Origin: an uncultured Eubacteriales bacterium
GTDB lineage: Bacteria; Bacillota; Clostridia; Oscillospirales; Acutalibacteraceae
NCBI GenBank assembly: GCA_934488615.1
Contig: CAKSSJ010000030.1
Span: 1 to 27,893, forward strand
Reading direction: 5' to 3'
DNA length: 27,893 bases
Of this stretch, positions 6,517 to 13,907 are shown piece after piece. The number at the start of each line of letters is the position of its first letter. The first letter of the stretch is position 1. The position numbers and the translations under genes are program-made. The notes under the pieces were generated by a model. That model made no database searches and was not told where the DNA came from. It saw nothing but the letters and a program-made list of their open reading frames with translations.

Positions 6517-7157
6517 CCTCTCAAGGCTTCAATCGTTTTTGCAGGGTCAGGTGAACCGAAAATCGCACTGCCTGCAACAAGTACGTTTGCTCCTGCCTCA
6601 ACAGCGGTCGGTGCGGTCGCTTCGGAAATTCCGCCGTCAACCTGGATATCAATATCAATTCCACGCTCTGCACATTCCTTGCGCAGAGCGATAATTTTAC
6701 CCATCATGTCCCCCATGAACTTCTGACCGCCGAAGCCCGGTTCAACAGTCATGATAAGAACCATGCTCAGCTTGTCAAGATAGGGGAAAACCGTTTCAAC
6801 GGGTGTGTTCGGCTTAACGGCAAGACCTGCCTTACAGCCGCCCGAAATGATTTTATCTATAGTTTCGTCGATCGGAGAATCTGATTCAACGTGGAAGTCA
6901 ATTATATCTGCGCCCGCCTTGATGAAATCGTCAACATATTTAAGCGGATCGCTTATCATAAGGTGGCAGTCAAAAACCTTGTCGCTGCACTTTCTTATGC
7001 ACTTAACAACAGGCGCACCGAAGGTAAGGTTCGGCACAAAATGACCGTCCATAACGTCAATATGGATCCAGTCCGCGCCGCAGGCATCCATGCGAGCGGT
7101 TTCCTCACCCATTTTTGAAAAATCGCAGGAGAGAATTGACGGAGCAATAAGTATCAT
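6513..7157 (-). CDS. rpe: Ribulose-phosphate 3-epimerase
   Basis: 214 residues from ATG 7157, chosen because AAGGG lies 8 nt upstream; a GTG three codons earlier overlaps that site. The TIM-barrel family motifs are all visible: IAPSILSCDF (residues 3-12), WIHIDVMDGHFVPNLTFG with metal and catalytic residues (~31-48), VFDCHLMI, GADIIDFHVES, GLAVKPNTP, MTVEPGFGGQKF, IQVDGGI with the catalytic Asp, and VAGSAIFG. The enzyme interconverts ribulose 5-phosphate and xylulose 5-phosphate in the pentose phosphate pathway. Length is normal. In many Firmicutes it sits with rsgA/prkC; here it appears alone, convergent with mecA. Confidence 0.97.
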   Translation of the reverse strand: MILIAPSILSCDFSKMGEETARMDACGADWIHIDVMDGHFVPNLTFGAPVVKCIRKCSDKVFDCHLMISDPLKYVDDFIKAGADIIDFHVESDSPIDETIDKIISGGCKAGLAVKPNTPVETVFPYLDKLSMVLIMTVEPGFGGQKFMGDMMGKIIALRKECAERGIDIDIQVDGGISEATAPTAVEAGANVLVAGSAIFGSPDPAKTIEALRG

Positions 7158-7206
7158 AAGAAGCACCCTTCCGATTATTATATATAATTAAATATATTAT
7201 ATAATT

Positions 7207-7245
7207 AAATGCGCCCGAGGTCAAGAAAAATCGGGCGCATTTTTA
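7207..7245 (-). terminator. Intrinsic terminator between the HAD nucleotidase and rpe
   Basis: AAATGCGCCCGA (7207-7218) pairs perfectly with TCGGGCGCATTT (7231-7242) around a 12-nt loop. It ends the HAD transcript upstream of rpe. Next to it lie two copies of TATATAATTAAAT (7181-7193 and 7198-7210), which probably contain the rpe -10 element (TATAAT on the minus strand). Confidence 0.8.
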
Positions 7246-7256
7246 ATGTAAATTGG

Positions 7257-7937
7257 TTAAATATAATTTTTTATTTCTGAAAGTGAGCGCACGGTGAAAT
7301 CGGGCAGATCCGAGCTTTCGTTCGTCAGATTGTGGTCGTACCAGCAGGTTTTCATTCCGAAGCTTGCGCCGCCCTCAATATCGGCGGTCAGAGAATCGCC
7401 TATCATCAATGTTTCCGACGGGGAAATCGTGCCGATTATTTCAAAGCAACGCTCAAAGAATTCCTTTTTCGGCTTAGAAAAGCCAATCTGCTCCGAGATA
7501 AAAATTCTGTCGAGATATTCGGCCATTCCTGCGTTGTTGAGCCGCTTTATCTGCTGTGCATATGAAGCGTTGCTTGCCGCGCAGACAAGATATTTGCCGT
7601 GAAGATATTTAAGCAGATCAAGCGCGCCGTCAACAGGCTCGGCGCTCTCGGTCAGATGGGAGTAAAATACTTTTTCAAATTCAACGCCGTCAACGTCAAT
7701 CCCGAGCAAAGCGAAAATCATATTCCAGCGGCAGGCATAAAGCTCCTCTTTTGTCAGTTCGCCCTTTTCAATTCTGAGCCAAAGACGGTTATTTATCATG
7801 TTGAAAGTATCAAACATTGAATCTTCAAAATCCAGATTGTAGTCCTCAAACGCCTTTTGCATCGACCAAAGGGCGCATTTGTTGAAATCCAGAAGAGTAT
7901 TGTCAATGTCAATAAAGACAGCCTTGATATTATCCAT
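7257..7937 (-). CDS. HAD-family hydrolase, YjjG-like (noncanonical pyrimidine 5'-nucleotidase type)
   Basis: 226 residues. Motif I FIDIDNTLLDF (residues ~8-18) has the nucleophile and second Asp. A helical cap (~20-95, with ALWSMQKAF and LWLRIEKGELTKEELYACRW) matches the YjjG/subfamily IA cap. Motif II is VCAASNASYAQQ, motif III the Lys in IGFSKPKKEFF, motif IV MIGDSLTADIEGG. YjjG removes 5'-phosphates from nucleotides, including noncanonical pyrimidines, in the cytosol; the exact substrate here is inferred. GGTGA lies 4 nt before the ATG. It has a good promoter (7953-7981) and its own terminator, so it is monocistronic. A second HAD phosphatase begins the window, but the two are not closely alike. 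Confidence 0.85.
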   Translation of the reverse strand: MDNIKAVFIDIDNTLLDFNKCALWSMQKAFEDYNLDFEDSMFDTFNMINNRLWLRIEKGELTKEELYACRWNMIFALLGIDVDGVEFEKVFYSHLTESAEPVDGALDLLKYLHGKYLVCAASNASYAQQIKRLNNAGMAEYLDRIFISEQIGFSKPKKEFFERCFEIIGTISPSETLMIGDSLTADIEGGASFGMKTCWYDHNLTNESSDLPDFTVRSLSEIKNYI

Positions 7938-7952
7938 AAAATCACCGAAATT

Positions 7953-7981
7953 ATTATAACACAGATCCCTGCCTATTACAA
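7953..7981 (-). promoter_or_regulatory. Promoter of the YjjG-like gene
   Basis: On the minus strand TTGTAA (7981-7976), 17 bp, TATAAT (7958-7953). Confidence 0.7.
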
Positions 7982-8071
7982 ACTGTTAAATGTAATATTT
8001 TTTTGCAAGGGGATACTTATATGGTCAAAAAATGCACAATTCTACTTTAATTTTCAACATCTTTTTTCTAC

Positions 8072-8100
8072 TTGACAATTATAATCATCGGTGTTACAAT
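8072..8100 (+). promoter_or_regulatory. Promoter of the leucine T-box leader
   Basis: TTGACA (8072-8077), 17 bp, TACAAT (8095-8100). The predicted start, near 8107, lies just before Stem I of the T-box. Confidence 0.8.
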
Positions 8101-8106
8101 GCGAAG

Positions 8107-8375
8107 CATAAACGCAATGACATGGAATATTAAGCGCAAGACTCCTCACAGAGAGATGCAATAGGCTGAAAGGCATCAGGAAAGTTAAACGCCGAACTCG
8201 CCATCGAGCGGCTGTGCCGAACAAAAAAGTAGGTTCAGACGGAAGCAACCGTTATTTTGCAGGAATATGAAGTATTCCATGAGCGCATTCCGACAGGAAT
8301 GAAAAAGAGTGGTACCACGGAAGCTTGTCCTTTCGTCTCTTATGTTTTAAGCAGGAGACGGGAGGACTTTTGTTT
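8107..8375 (+). ncRNA. T-box leader (tRNA-sensing riboswitch), specifier CUC, predicted Leu
   Basis: The T-box core GAGTGGTACCACGG is at 8307-8320. A terminator follows: GTCCTTTCGTCTC (8327-8339) with GAGACGGGAGGAC (8355-8367), then T4GT3. Stem I shows the AGAGAG bulge motif at 8150-8155, the distal hairpin GATGC/GCATC (8154-8158 with 8172-8176), and a lower helix ATGG (8122-8125) with CCAT (8201-8204). The specifier loop between CGC and CCAT reads CGAA-CTC-G, which has the same layout as CGAA-TGG-A in the trp leader of this window, giving CTC (8197-8199), Leu. UGGU in the T-box demands discriminator base A, which tRNA-Leu has. Being a T-box is near certain; the leucine call is by hand alignment. 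Confidence 0.88.
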
Positions 8376-8403
8376 ATAATAAAAGAAAGGCGGCTTGATT
8401 ATT

Positions 8404-9513
8404 ATGTCCGAATACAATTCAAATTACAGTCTTTATCTTCCAAGCTATTCAATCGGTCCGAATTGCTATAAGGAAATTCCGTATGTTACACGCTTCTTCG
8501 GCAAGACTGCCGCAGTCATCGGCGGCAAAACGGCACTTGCAAAGGCAAAAAACGCATTGATCGAAGGTGTTAAAGGCTCCGATGTCAAGCTTCTTGATTT
8601 TATCGAATACGGAGGCAATTCCACCTACGAAAACGGCGATGCGCTTATCGCAAATCCGACAGTCAAAAAAGCCGATATGATTTTCGCCGTAGGCGGAGGA
8701 CGCGCCTGCGATACCGTTAAATACGTTGCCGACAAGCTTGATAAACCGCTGTTCACTTTCCCGACCGTCGGTTCAAACTGTGCTTCGGTTACGGCAATTT
8801 CCGTTATTTACAATCCCGACGGTTCATTCAGGGATTATTATTATCCGAAGCTTGCCAATCATTGCTTTATCAATTCCGCGGTTATTGCCGATTCACCCGA
8901 AAAGCTCTTGTGGGCAGGCATAGGCGATGCGCTCAGCAAGGAATATGAAGCTGTTTTCTCATCAAAAGACGATACGCTTTCCCATACTCCGCTTATGGGC
9001 AGACAGGTCAGCCGTATTTGCACAGATCCGCTGATTGAGTACGGCGCACAGGCTCTCGAATCAATCAGAGAGAAAAAGCCCTCATATGCCCTTGACCAGG
9101 TCATTCTTGATATCATTGTTTCAACCGGCATCGTCTCAAACATGATGACAACCGTTGACAGCTATTATTACAATTCAACCCTTGCACACTGTATTTATTA
9201 CGGCGCAACCGTCACGGAGCACGGTCACAGTCACCTGCACGGCGAAATTGTTTCGCTCGGAGTTCTTTGTCTTTTGCAATATGAAGGAAGGTCAGATGAA
9301 GTTGAACGTATTATGGAGTTCAATAAGTCTATCGGTCTCCCTGTTTGCTTCGACGATATTGAAATCGGCGAAAGTGAATTTGATAAGATGGCGGATAAGT
9401 TTGTTCAAACGACAGAATGGGCACACATGCCGAAAGGAGTTACACGGGAAGCATACGTTGACGCCATGAAAAAGCTGAATGAAATCGGCAGAAAATTTAA
9501 GAAAAACAAATAA
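8404..9513 (+). CDS. Iron-containing alcohol dehydrogenase family protein (glycerol dehydrogenase-like)
   Basis: 369 residues from ATG 8404; a TTG at 8395 would add three residues but is very close to AAAGGCGG. The N-terminal Rossmann part has VGGGRACDTVKYVAD (residues ~96-110), corresponding to the GGGKxxD dinucleotide motif with Arg for Lys, and FPTVGSNCASVT, the usual phosphate-binding turn. Metal ligands of the GldA type are conserved: D175 in GIGDALSKEYEA, H262 in LAHCIYYG and H279 in HSHLHGE. It should be an NAD(P)-dependent oxidoreductase acting on an alcohol, polyol or aldehyde; the substrate is not identifiable. It is monocistronic, behind a predicted leucine T-box, which suggests a role tied to leucine or branched-chain metabolism. 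That link is inference. Confidence 0.87.
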   Translation: MSEYNSNYSLYLPSYSIGPNCYKEIPYVTRFFGKTAAVIGGKTALAKAKNALIEGVKGSDVKLLDFIEYGGNSTYENGDALIANPTVKKADMIFAVGGGRACDTVKYVADKLDKPLFTFPTVGSNCASVTAISVIYNPDGSFRDYYYPKLANHCFINSAVIADSPEKLLWAGIGDALSKEYEAVFSSKDDTLSHTPLMGRQVSRICTDPLIEYGAQALESIREKKPSYALDQVILDIIVSTGIVSNMMTTVDSYYYNSTLAHCIYYGATVTEHGHSHLHGEIVSLGVLCLLQYEGRSDEVERIMEFNKSIGLPVCFDDIEIGESEFDKMADKFVQTTEWAHMPKGVTREAYVDAMKKLNEIGRKFKKNK

Positions 9514-9520
9514 GCTTCGA

Positions 9521-9577
9521 TAAAAAAGGCTGTAAATCCAAAAGCGATTTGCTTTACGATTTACAGCCTGATTTTTT
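9521..9577. terminator. Bidirectional terminator between the dehydrogenase and the GNAT gene
   Basis: GGCTGTAAATC (9528-9538) pairs perfectly with GATTTACAGCC (9558-9568). A T6 tract follows on the plus strand and, read on the minus strand, another T6. It ends both convergent transcripts. Confidence 0.9.
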
Positions 9578-10070
9578 ATTTTGTTTCAATATAATACGGG
9601 CAGATGTCCTCGTAGTGTCCGTCCTTCATTCGGAATCCTTTGGGGATAGTGCCGAGCTGTTTGAATCCGATGCGCTCGTAAAGATGTCTTGCGTGAATGT
9701 TCGTCGCAACGACCGCATTGAATTGCAGAATTCCGAAGCCGTGCGTCTTTGCCTGAGCTACACAGTCACGCACCAGCTTTTCGCCGATGTGCAAGCCGCG
9801 GCTCTCGGAGGAAACAGCATAGCTTGCGTTCGCGATATGGCCGCATCTGCCGACATTGTTCGGGTGAAGAATGTACATTCCGTAAACCTTGCCGTCCTCG
9901 CCGACCGCAACGCCGCAATAGGTTTGTTGAGCGAAAAACTCTTTTGCACCCTCATCCGTGAGATCTTCCTCCTGAGGAAAAGCAATGCCCTCGTCAACAA
10001 CCTCGTTCCATATATCTTTCATAGCGGGAATATCGTCCGCACCGTATTTTCTTACAACAATATTTTTCAC
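9576..10070 (-). CDS. GNAT-family N-acetyltransferase
   Basis: 164 residues from a GTG start with GAGG 8 nt upstream. The fold is recognisable: VVRKYGADDIPAMKDIWNEV (strand 1, helix 1), VAVGEDGKVYGMYILHPN, then the acetyl-CoA loop SRGLHIGEKLVRDCVAQAK (~90-108, the R/QxxGxG/A region with His in place of one Gly), and NIHARHLYERIGFKQLGTIP near the C-terminus, the usual motif B. The closing GFRMKDGHYEDICPYYI is typical of small-molecule GNATs. It transfers acetyl from acetyl-CoA to an amine, substrate unknown. Only 13 bp separate it from trpZ and its ribosome binding site overlaps the trpZ stop, so it is very likely cotranscribed with the tryptophan transporter and under the same T-box. Confidence 0.9.
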   Translation of the reverse strand: MKNIVVRKYGADDIPAMKDIWNEVVDEGIAFPQEEDLTDEGAKEFFAQQTYCGVAVGEDGKVYGMYILHPNNVGRCGHIANASYAVSSESRGLHIGEKLVRDCVAQAKTHGFGILQFNAVVATNIHARHLYERIGFKQLGTIPKGFRMKDGHYEDICPYYIETK

Positions 10071-10083
10071 GGTAATATCCTCT

Positions 10084-10869
10084 TCATATCAATAACATTC
10101 TGTCATTGTCAAGGTCACGTCCTGCCGCTTCCTTGAATTTCTGAAGCAGATCGGGTACTGTAAGAGCCTTTCTTTCCTCGCCCGAGGTGTCCATGATAAT
10201 CCGGCCGTTGTTCATCATTATTGTTCTGTTGCCAAGCTCGAGAGCCGACTGCATATTATGAGTAATCATCATGCAGGTAAGCTTGTTTTCGGCAACGATT
10301 TTTTCTGTCAGGGAGAGAACTTTTTCCGCCGTTCCGGGGTCAAGAGCCGCCGTGTGCTCATCAAGAAGAAGCAGCTCGGGCGGATTGAATGTCGCCATCA
10401 TAAGCGTAAGAGCCTGTCGCTGACCGCCCGAAAAAAGTCCGACGGGCTGGCTCATTCTGTTTTCAAGTCCCATATCAAGCAGTGCGACGCGCTCACGGAA
10501 GGCTTTTTTGTCCATCTTTGAAACGTGGCTGAGCCAACCGCCTCTGCCTGCGGCAAGAGCAAGGTTTTCTTCAACCGTCATTCCGGGTGCACTGCCTTTC
10601 ATCGGATCCTGAAAAAGTCTGCCGATTTTTCTCGCACGCTTGTGCTCGGGCATGAGCGTTATATCCTTGCCGTTCAATTCGATTCTGCCGCTGTCAACGA
10701 TAAATGTTCCTGCGATCGCATTGAAAAGCGTTGATTTGCCTGCGCCGTTCGCTCCGATTACTGTAATAAAATCGCCGTCATTAACCTTGATTGAAAGATC
10801 ACTTAAAGCTTTTTTGGCGTCCGTCGTTCCCGAATTAAAGGTGATGGAAATGTTGGAGATATTAAGCAT
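10084..10869 (-). CDS. trpZ: ABC transporter ATPase, tryptophan uptake (TrpZ-like)
   Basis: 261 residues. Walker A GANGAGKST (39-47), Q-loop LFQDP (Q87), signature LFSGGQRQ (145-152), Walker B LLLLDE (166-171) and the switch His in MITHN (H204) are all intact. The divergent SGGQRQALTLMMAT signature, and pairing with an ABC_sub_bind protein and a BPD_transp_2 permease, are typical of the YkpA/TrpZ group of importers. It sits on the cytoplasmic face and energises uptake through TrpY. Its ATG overlaps the trpY stop as TAATG. The transporter's substrate is inferred from the Trp-specific T-box at the head of the operon. Confidence 0.92.
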   Translation of the reverse strand: MLNISNISITFNSGTTDAKKALSDLSIKVNDGDFITVIGANGAGKSTLFNAIAGTFIVDSGRIELNGKDITLMPEHKRARKIGRLFQDPMKGSAPGMTVEENLALAAGRGGWLSHVSKMDKKAFRERVALLDMGLENRMSQPVGLFSGGQRQALTLMMATFNPPELLLLDEHTAALDPGTAEKVLSLTEKIVAENKLTCMMITHNMQSALELGNRTIMMNNGRIIMDTSGEERKALTVPDLLQKFKEAAGRDLDNDRMLLI

Positions 10870-11801
10870 TACGCAGTCCTCCTTCCGAAGCGCTGATCAA
10901 GCTTACGCTTTAAGAACGGGAACCTTGTTTTGAGATAGGGAATCGAAATCGCAAGCACAACGATGACTGACGAAACGAATTTGAGCATGAATGCCGGCAT
11001 GTCGAAGCGGAGTGCAATGGTATAAACAAGTCTGAAAACGAATGCGCCGAGAACCATTCCGACGATTTGAAGCGGAATTTTCTTTCTGCCGAGGAAAACG
11101 TTACCGATAAGCAGTGACGCAAGTGCGATCGTAACCATTCCCGTACCGATATCAATGTTGACCGACTTCTGTGACTGGGCAAGCAGACAGCCTGAAAGAG
11201 CCGTGAAAGAGTTTGCGATGCAAAGTCCGACGATCGTTGTGAAAACGGGATTGATCGACGATGAGCGAACCATATCGGGGTTGTTGCCCGTTGCACGAAT
11301 TGCAAGTCCGAGCTTCGTTCTGAGGAAAAGTGCAAGAAGAACTCCGACGATGATAACCGCAAGCAATGCGACGATCAGCTTATACTGCTCCATGAACGGA
11401 GTGTTTCTGAGCAGATCGAGCGCTTTTGTGAAAACGGTGTCTGTCTTGTTGAGATTAAGAATCGATGAATTGCCCATGACGGCTATGTTGATGGAGTACA
11501 GCGCCGTGTTTACAATGATGCCTGCAAGCAGGCTGTTGACGCCCATTTTCGTCTGAAGAAACGCGGTGATGAAGCCCGACGCAATACCTGCCGCCATAGC
11601 CGCAGGAAGCGCAAGAAACGGGTGACCCGAGAGTGTAACGACCGCACCGACGGTTGCCCCAAGAGTGAAGCAGCCGTCGGTCGATAAGTCGCATACGTTA
11701 AGCATCGAATAGCTCAGATAAAGTGCAATTACAGTAAGTGCGCTTATGAGTCCAAGCTCGGATGCGGTTTGAATAAGTGCTAAAACAGAACCCAGCGACA
11801 T
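10869..11801 (-). CDS. trpY: ABC transporter permease, tryptophan uptake (TrpY-like)
   Basis: 310 residues, with about nine hydrophobic segments. The family is the branched-chain-amino-acid type permease (BPD_transp_2): NVCDLSTDGCFTLGATVGAV near residue 35, the LLAGIIVNTALYSIN segment, and the cytosolic coupling loop RTKLGLAIRATGNNPDMVRS (~165-185), whose ATGNNPDM motif is diagnostic for this permease class. It forms the membrane channel with TrpZ. AAGGA lies about 9 nt before the ATG, which is 22 bp after the trpX stop. Confidence 0.92.
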   Translation of the reverse strand: MSLGSVLALIQTASELGLISALTVIALYLSYSMLNVCDLSTDGCFTLGATVGAVVTLSGHPFLALPAAMAAGIASGFITAFLQTKMGVNSLLAGIIVNTALYSINIAVMGNSSILNLNKTDTVFTKALDLLRNTPFMEQYKLIVALLAVIIVGVLLALFLRTKLGLAIRATGNNPDMVRSSSINPVFTTIVGLCIANSFTALSGCLLAQSQKSVNIDIGTGMVTIALASLLIGNVFLGRKKIPLQIVGMVLGAFVFRLVYTIALRFDMPAFMLKFVSSVIVVLAISIPYLKTRFPFLKRKLDQRFGRRTA

Positions 11802-11823
11802 AAGTTAAGTTCCTTTCAAATAA

Positions 11824-12861
11824 TTATTTCTGTCCGTCGAAGCTTTCGGCGGTCTTAATCTGCTCAACCTTTGTGCAGTGTGGAGCGATAGCCTTTGCAA
11901 CCTCGTCATAGTTCATGCCGAGCTGTGAGCAAATGTCTGTGTTGATCGTTGCGGTACCGTTGTCAAATGTACGAACTGCAACCTCCGAAGGATTCTTGCC
12001 CTCAAGAAGAATTTCTGCGATCATGTTTGCTGTTTCCTTGCCGAGGTTGATGTAGTCAACACCGAAGCCGAGGAATGCGCCGTTGAGTGCAAATGAATCG
12101 GCACCTGTGAAGTGGGGGATACCTGCCTTTGCGAAGATCTCATAGATCGAAAGCTCTGCTGTCATGATCGAGTTGTCTGTCGGAGTGAAAACTGCGTCAA
12201 CCTTATCGGAAACAAGTGCCTGAGCGGCAAGTGTGATTTCATCGGCTGTCTTGCCTGTCTTTTCAACGTAAGCAATGCCCTTCTTCTCAAGATATGCCTT
12301 TGCGTCCTTGATAGCGGCTGTTGATGAATCCTGTCCTACATCATAGAGGAGACCGACCTTTTTGATGCTCGGCTTTGTCTCAAACATGATATCCATGATA
12401 GCGTTTGTGTTGAGATAATCCGAGGTGCCCGTGATGTTTGCGCCGGGAGCCTCAAGAGATTTTACAAGCTTTGCACCGACGGGATCGGTAACTGCCGAGA
12501 AAACAACGGGAAGATTTTTGCCCTCTGTTGCGTTCTGCATTGCCATTGCAACGGGTGTTGCAACACCGACCATGAGGTCAACGTCATCGGCGATGAAGTT
12601 GGAAACGATCTGATTGAGAACATTGTTGTCTGCGTTGCAGTTCTGGTATTTAACGTCGAATGTAACACCCTTTTCCTTGCCGATTGCGGCGAGCTGTGAC
12701 TGAATGTTTTCAACTATCTGGTTGAGCGAAGCGTCGTTGACGTAGTTGCAAAGTCCAATCGTGTATGTGCTTTTGGTTTTGGGCTTGGAAGCTGTACCGC
12801 AAGCGGTAAGAGTTGCGAGAATGAGTATGGCACAAACTGCAAGAGAAATAAACTTTTTCAT
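11824..12861 (-). CDS. trpX: Tryptophan ABC transporter substrate-binding lipoprotein (TrpX-like)
   Basis: 345 residues. A signal peptide with lipobox LTAC (C21) marks it as a lipoprotein anchored outside the membrane. The remainder is an ABC_sub_bind fold (DUF534-type): TYTIGLCNYVNDASLNQIVE, VDLMVGVATPVAMAMQN, PVVFSAVTDPVGAKLV, GTSDYLN, KKVGLLYDVGQDSS, DAVFTPTDNSIM and GFGVDYINLGKETANM are the repeated landmarks of this family. The known relatives TrpX and YtrX-type proteins bind aromatic amino acids. The specificity here follows from the Trp T-box. The ribosome binding site (AAAGG) is about 11-12 nt upstream and weaker than that of the mini-ORF preceding it at 12933-12974. Confidence 0.92.
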   Translation of the reverse strand: MKKFISLAVCAILILATLTACGTASKPKTKSTYTIGLCNYVNDASLNQIVENIQSQLAAIGKEKGVTFDVKYQNCNADNNVLNQIVSNFIADDVDLMVGVATPVAMAMQNATEGKNLPVVFSAVTDPVGAKLVKSLEAPGANITGTSDYLNTNAIMDIMFETKPSIKKVGLLYDVGQDSSTAAIKDAKAYLEKKGIAYVEKTGKTADEITLAAQALVSDKVDAVFTPTDNSIMTAELSIYEIFAKAGIPHFTGADSFALNGAFLGFGVDYINLGKETANMIAEILLEGKNPSEVAVRTFDNGTATINTDICSQLGMNYDEVAKAIAPHCTKVEQIKTAESFDGQK

Positions 12862-12932
12862 GATAATATCAACCTTTCTGAAATAAAATATAATGTTGTG
12901 TTTAGTCTTTTAAATATGTTCGAGGTAAAAAT

Positions 12933-12974
12933 TCAGTCGGCGCGCCTGCGCCAAAGCTTAGTCAGTAAAATCAT
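12933..12974 (-). CDS. 13-codon mini-ORF between the trp T-box terminator and trpX
   Basis: ATG at 12974 has a strong GGGAGG 7 nt upstream and reads MILLTKLWRRRAD, then TGA at 12935-12933. It starts about 17 nt after the T-box terminator T-tract and ends 71 nt before trpX, so it lies on the read-through transcript only. It contains one Trp codon followed by three Arg codons (CGC AGG CGC). Peptide leaders with regulatory codons are known in tryptophan operons, but this coding status is inferred only from the ribosome binding site. It could also be a chance ORF. Confidence 0.4.
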   Translation of the reverse strand: MILLTKLWRRRAD

Positions 12975-12990
12975 AATAGAACCTCCCGTG

Positions 12991-13275
12991 AAAATAAAAA
13001 AATCCTGTCCCTGCAATTTCTTGCCGGGACAGGAATAAAAATCATATCCTGTGGTGCCACCCTGCTTGACGCTTTCGCATCCACTCTGACGTACTAACCA
13101 TACGCTGACCGTTGTTCACGGAGAGTCACCTCCGTCTCACATACTCCGAAGCAATGCTTCGTTTCCGCTCGCCCTCGAAAGTCCATTCGATCAAATCTTC
13201 TTCTGCCGCAATCCCACCGCCTGCGGCTCTCTGAAAGAACAGTGTTAAGATCTACTCACTCTTTCTCATCGGTTT
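12991..13275 (-). ncRNA. T-box leader, specifier UGG (tryptophan)
   Basis: The T-box core GGGTGGCACCACAGG is at 13063-13048 and is followed by a terminator pairing TCCTGTCCC with GGGACAGGA (13034-13026 with 13011-13003) and a T7ATTTT tract. Stem I shows AGTA in the 5' side of the specifier loop, the AGAGAG bulge motif, a distal hairpin CCGCA/TGCGG enclosing GGTG, and a lower helix GAAAG/CTTTC. The 3' side reads CGAA-TGG-A-CTTTC, so the specifier is TGG at 13185-13183 (Trp). UGGC in the T-box pairs with discriminator G, which tRNA-Trp carries. When tRNA-Trp is uncharged the antiterminator forms and trpXYZ is expressed. Confidence 0.95.
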
Positions 13276-13281
13276 AGACGC

Positions 13282-13310
13282 ATTATACTACCGAATTTTT
13301 CGGTTGTCAA
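13282..13310 (-). promoter_or_regulatory. trp operon promoter with an inverted repeat in the spacer
   Basis: On the minus strand TTGACA (13310-13305) and TATAAT (13287-13282), both perfect, with a 17-bp spacer. The first 15 bp of that spacer are the inverted repeat ACCGAA-AAA-TTCGGT. The mecA promoter has a matching element in the same position. Confidence 0.85.
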
Positions 13311-13335
13311 TAGGTTTTTTGAAAAAATTTTTGCC

Positions 13336-13848
13336 TTATATATACATTTTTACATCGTTTTCAATGAGAGTTACTACAAAATCATCTAAATTTGTTGAAT
13401 CCAATTCTATGTGGATGGTCTTTTTATCGGTTTTAAGCTTTCCTATATTGTTTCCATAATCAAAATACTGACATTCGGAATATTTTATAGTACAGTCCTT
13501 GTGAAAGAATGATGTGTAGACAAAGCTGTCGCTTATTCCGCCGAAAGTAATCTCCCAAATCTGTGCGGCAAAGGTCAAAGCCATGCACGCCAGGCTCAAC
13601 AAGCAAAAAAACAGAATACAATAAAATGAATCGTCTATTTTCAGCTTTATCCATATTGTTATTCCCGCGAAGATAAAGGTCAGTATTATTCCGAGAAAGC
13701 TATATCTTTTGGGCAAACGGACTGCCGACCGGTTTTCATCCTTGAGCATTTCGTCACGCTTCTTGTTTTTCACTTCGCCGTAAACGGCTAATATTACTGT
13801 GACGATCGGAATCAGCATCCAAAAATAAATATATGTTATACGGTCCAT
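13336..13848 (-). CDS. Three-TM membrane protein with possible PH-like C-terminal domain
   Basis: 170 residues starting MDRITYIYFW; GAGG lies 9 nt before this ATG, and an ATG three codons upstream abuts the same GAGG. TM helices are at about 5-25, 50-72 and 78-105, with a charged loop (GEVKNKKRDEMLKDENR) between the first two. The C-terminal ~65 residues (ITFGGISDSFVYTSFF, IKYSECQYFDYGNN, KTIHIELDSTNLDDFVVTLI) alternate short strands ending in a helix, as in bacterial PH-like domains of membrane proteins. This is a shape argument only. The gene follows the lysC terminator by about 20 bp with no obvious promoter of its own, so some read-through from hom-lysC is possible. No function can be given. 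Confidence 0.72.
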   Translation of the reverse strand: MDRITYIYFWMLIPIVTVILAVYGEVKNKKRDEMLKDENRSAVRLPKRYSFLGIILTFIFAGITIWIKLKIDDSFYCILFFCLLSLACMALTFAAQIWEITFGGISDSFVYTSFFHKDCTIKYSECQYFDYGNNIGKLKTDKKTIHIELDSTNLDDFVVTLIENDVKMYI

Positions 13849-13863
13849 TTCAATCATCCTCTT

Positions 13864-13901
13864 ATAAAAAAGGCACGGCACGAAAGCTGTACCATGCCTT
13901 T
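13864..13901 (-). terminator. Intrinsic terminator after lysC
   Basis: On the minus strand AAAGGCATGGTAC pairs with GTGCCGTGCCTTT (two G-U wobbles) around AGCTTTC, then a T6 tract. It lies 6 nt after the lysC stop and just upstream of the next gene. Confidence 0.85.
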
Positions 13902-13907
13902 ATTTTA

